Shown here: piece by piece, positions 6,026 through 6,602 of the stretch
How the letters are laid out: each line of letters starts with the position of its first letter
Position numbering within the stretch: the first letter of the stretch is position 1
Made by a program: the position numbers and the translations under genes
From: CAIYZT01 sp052387855
Lineage (GTDB): Bacteria > Pseudomonadota > Alphaproteobacteria > Rhodobacterales > Rhodobacteraceae
Direction of reading: 5' to 3'
Assembly (NCBI GenBank): GCA_052387855.1
Contig: JBQTIT010000011.1
Location: forward strand, 1-6,602
DNA: 6,602 nucleotides
Notes under the pieces: model-generated
Seen by the model: the letters and a program-made list of their open reading frames with translations, nothing else
Databases searched by the model: none
What the model was told of the DNA's origin: nothing

Positions 6026-6055
6026 ACAATAGGCCAAGCCGCATCACATCGTAAA
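6026..6055 (-). promoter_or_regulatory. Possible sigma70-type promoter of the minus-strand operon
   Basis: On the minus strand TTTACG (6055-6050) and TATTGT (6031-6026) are separated by 18 bp; each matches the TTGACA/TATAAT consensus at four of six positions. It lies about 30 bp before the first start codon, in the least GC-rich part of the intergenic region. The spacer holds one copy of the repeated GGCCAAGCCGC motif next to the -10 element. Prediction by eye only. Confidence 0.35.
6032..6042 (+). repeat. GGCCAAGCCGC motif, copy 1, inside the putative promoter spacer
   Basis: The 11-bp string GGCCAAGCCGC here is identical to 6195-6205, and its first nine bases recur inverted at 6215-6223. 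One copy abutting the putative -10 box and two forming a palindrome 160 bp away resemble a multi-site operator. No regulator gene is visible in the window. Confidence 0.4.
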
Positions 6056-6140
6056 GGTCTACTTCGTCACAGCCGCCCCGCGCCGTGTCTGTCGGGCAGG
6101 GCGGCCGCGTCAGGGGCCAGTGGCCGCGGGCGAGGGGCGG

Positions 6141-6156
6141 CTGCGGGTCGCCGCAG
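6141..6156. repeat. Small perfect hairpin in the divergent intergenic region
   Basis: CTGCGG and CCGCAG form a 6-bp stem with a GTCG loop. There is no T-run on either side, so it is not an obvious terminator; in sequence this GC-rich it may be incidental. Confidence 0.4.
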
Positions 6157-6160
6157 GGCT

Positions 6161-6190
6161 TGCCCGCGCCCGCCCGCGCCCGCCCGCGCC
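6161..6190 (+). repeat. Three 10-bp tandem repeats CGCCCGCGCC
   Basis: Copies lie at 6161-6170 (first base T), 6171-6180 and 6181-6190, in non-coding sequence. Length variation between strains is possible. It sits between the two predicted transcription units and has no recognised function. Confidence 0.7.
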
Positions 6191-6194
6191 TGTG

Positions 6195-6223
6195 GGCCAA
6201 GCCGCCGGAGTGATGGCTTGGCC
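6195..6223. repeat. Perfect 9-bp inverted repeat GGCCAAGCC / GGCTTGGCC
   Basis: Arms at 6195-6203 and 6215-6223 with an 11-bp spacer, about 105 bp before the plus-strand gene. There is no T-run after it, and the arm is repeated within the putative operon promoter at 6032-6042, so an operator is more likely than a terminator. Confidence 0.5.
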
Positions 6224-6314
6224 GGAAAACATCCTTACATCAATCTGTTGCGACCGAGGCGCTGGTTGCGCTTGTCTCGGCCCGTTGCAGCGCCTACCTT
6301 CGCTCCGTGTGGTC

Positions 6315-6321
6315 AGGAAGG
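6315..6321 (+). promoter_or_regulatory. Ribosome-binding site of the partial gene
   Basis: AGGAAGG, seven bases before the ATG at 6329. It is the main evidence that translation starts there. Confidence 0.7.
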
Positions 6322-6328
6322 GTCCCGG

Positions 6329-6602
6329 ATGGCGGAAGACACAGAAGCAGGCGCCTTGCAGGACGCGGCGGGGGCCGCGTTCGCCAAGGGTGCCGCGCGG
6401 TCTTCCGGGGGCGATGCGGGGGGGGATTCGCCGGGGTCCGCGCCGCCGCTCGGCGCCGGCTCGGCGGCAAGGCCGGTCGATCCCTTTGAGGAATTCAAGG
6501 AGATGCTGGCCGAGCAGGGCGAGCGTCAGGCCCGTCTGCGCCACGTCCAGCAGTTCCTGAACAGCCCCGCCTTTGTCGACCTGCGCGAGCAGGCGATCGT
6601 TG
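6329..6602 (+). CDS. Unrecognised protein, N-terminal part only (runs off the window)
   Basis: The frame stays open from ATG 6329 to the end of the window: 91 codons seen, no stop. A good ribosome-binding site and GC-rich third positions support it over the overlapping frames. Residues 1-50 are Ala/Gly/Ser-rich and apparently disordered, starting MAEDTEAGALQDAAG. From residue 51 the sequence becomes charged and helical: DPFEEFKEMLAEQGERQ (51-67), then RLRHVQQFLNSPAFVDLREQ (69-88). No signal peptide or membrane segment is visible so far. I do not recognise the family. It is divergent from the oxygenase operon and could share its control region, but nothing shows that it belongs to the pathway. 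Confidence 0.7.
   Translation, partial: MAEDTEAGALQDAAGAAFAKGAARSSGGDAGGDSPGSAPPLGAGSAARPVDPFEEFKEMLAEQGERQARLRHVQQFLNSPAFVDLREQAIV

Larger units (their letters stand above)
5998..6328. other. 331-bp divergent intergenic region
   Basis: It separates the minus-strand operon from the plus-strand gene at 6329. It contains the operon ribosome-binding site and candidate promoter near 6000-6055, a GC-rich middle (6070-6190) with a hairpin and the 10-bp tandem repeats, the 9-bp inverted repeat, and a somewhat less GC-rich stretch (6224-6250) where a plus-strand promoter might lie, although no convincing -35/-10 pair was found. Longer openings through it on both strands give Arg/Pro/Gly-rich translations and are not accepted as genes. 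Confidence 0.6.

Noticed and set aside
4954..6054. 366-codon plus-strand reading frame opposite oxygenase copy 2
   Set aside because: Antisense shadow: the oxygenase on the other strand has intact iron ligands and a strong ribosome-binding site.
6110..6560. Overlapping reading frames on both strands near the right end
   Set aside because: Arg/Pro-rich translations spanning tandem repeats; the frame from 6329 has a better ribosome-binding site and a more protein-like sequence.

Overview
The window is very GC-rich and shows strong GC preference at third codon positions. Together with the protein families and the intergenic hairpin ending in a 'GCGGGATATTTTT' string, this suggests an alphaproteobacterium, most likely Rhodobacteraceae (Rhodobacter/Roseobacter type). 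No rRNA, tRNA, IS element, CRISPR array or prophage gene is visible.

Layout. (1) 132-803, plus strand: a complete small sulfotransferase of the Sulfotransfer_4 type. (2) 804-973: a convergent intergenic region with stacked GC hairpins and a T-run on the minus strand, probably the terminator of the minus-strand operon. (3) 5997 down to 974, minus strand: five genes in one direction. In transcription order they are two paralogous TauD/TfdA-type Fe(II)/2-oxoglutarate oxygenases (5997-5074 and 4970-4044), a free-standing AMP-forming acyl/aminoacyl ligase (4033-2558), an acyl carrier protein (2471-2220) and an alpha/beta hydrolase of the dienelactone hydrolase/PAF-acetylhydrolase type (2140-974). 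(4) 5998-6328: a 331-bp divergent intergenic region with a possible promoter for the minus operon, a repeated 11-bp motif, inverted repeats and a 10-bp tandem repeat. (5) 6329-6602, plus strand: the start of an unrecognised gene that runs off the window.

The five minus-strand genes look like a compact biosynthetic operon. By family logic, the ligase would adenylate an acid and load it on the carrier protein, the two oxygenases would oxidise the free or carrier-bound acyl group, and the hydrolase could release the product or cleave an ester. No NRPS or PKS module, phosphopantetheinyl transferase, transporter or regulator is visible, so substrate and product are unknown. The convergent sulfotransferase is a neighbour but not demonstrably part of the pathway.

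Starts were refined from Shine-Dalgarno sites where present: the oxygenases start at 5997 (GGAGG) and 4970 (AAGGA), not at longer upstream openings. Short GC3-rich reading frames with TGATG overlaps sit on both sides of the carrier-protein gene and leave the N-terminus of the hydrolase uncertain.
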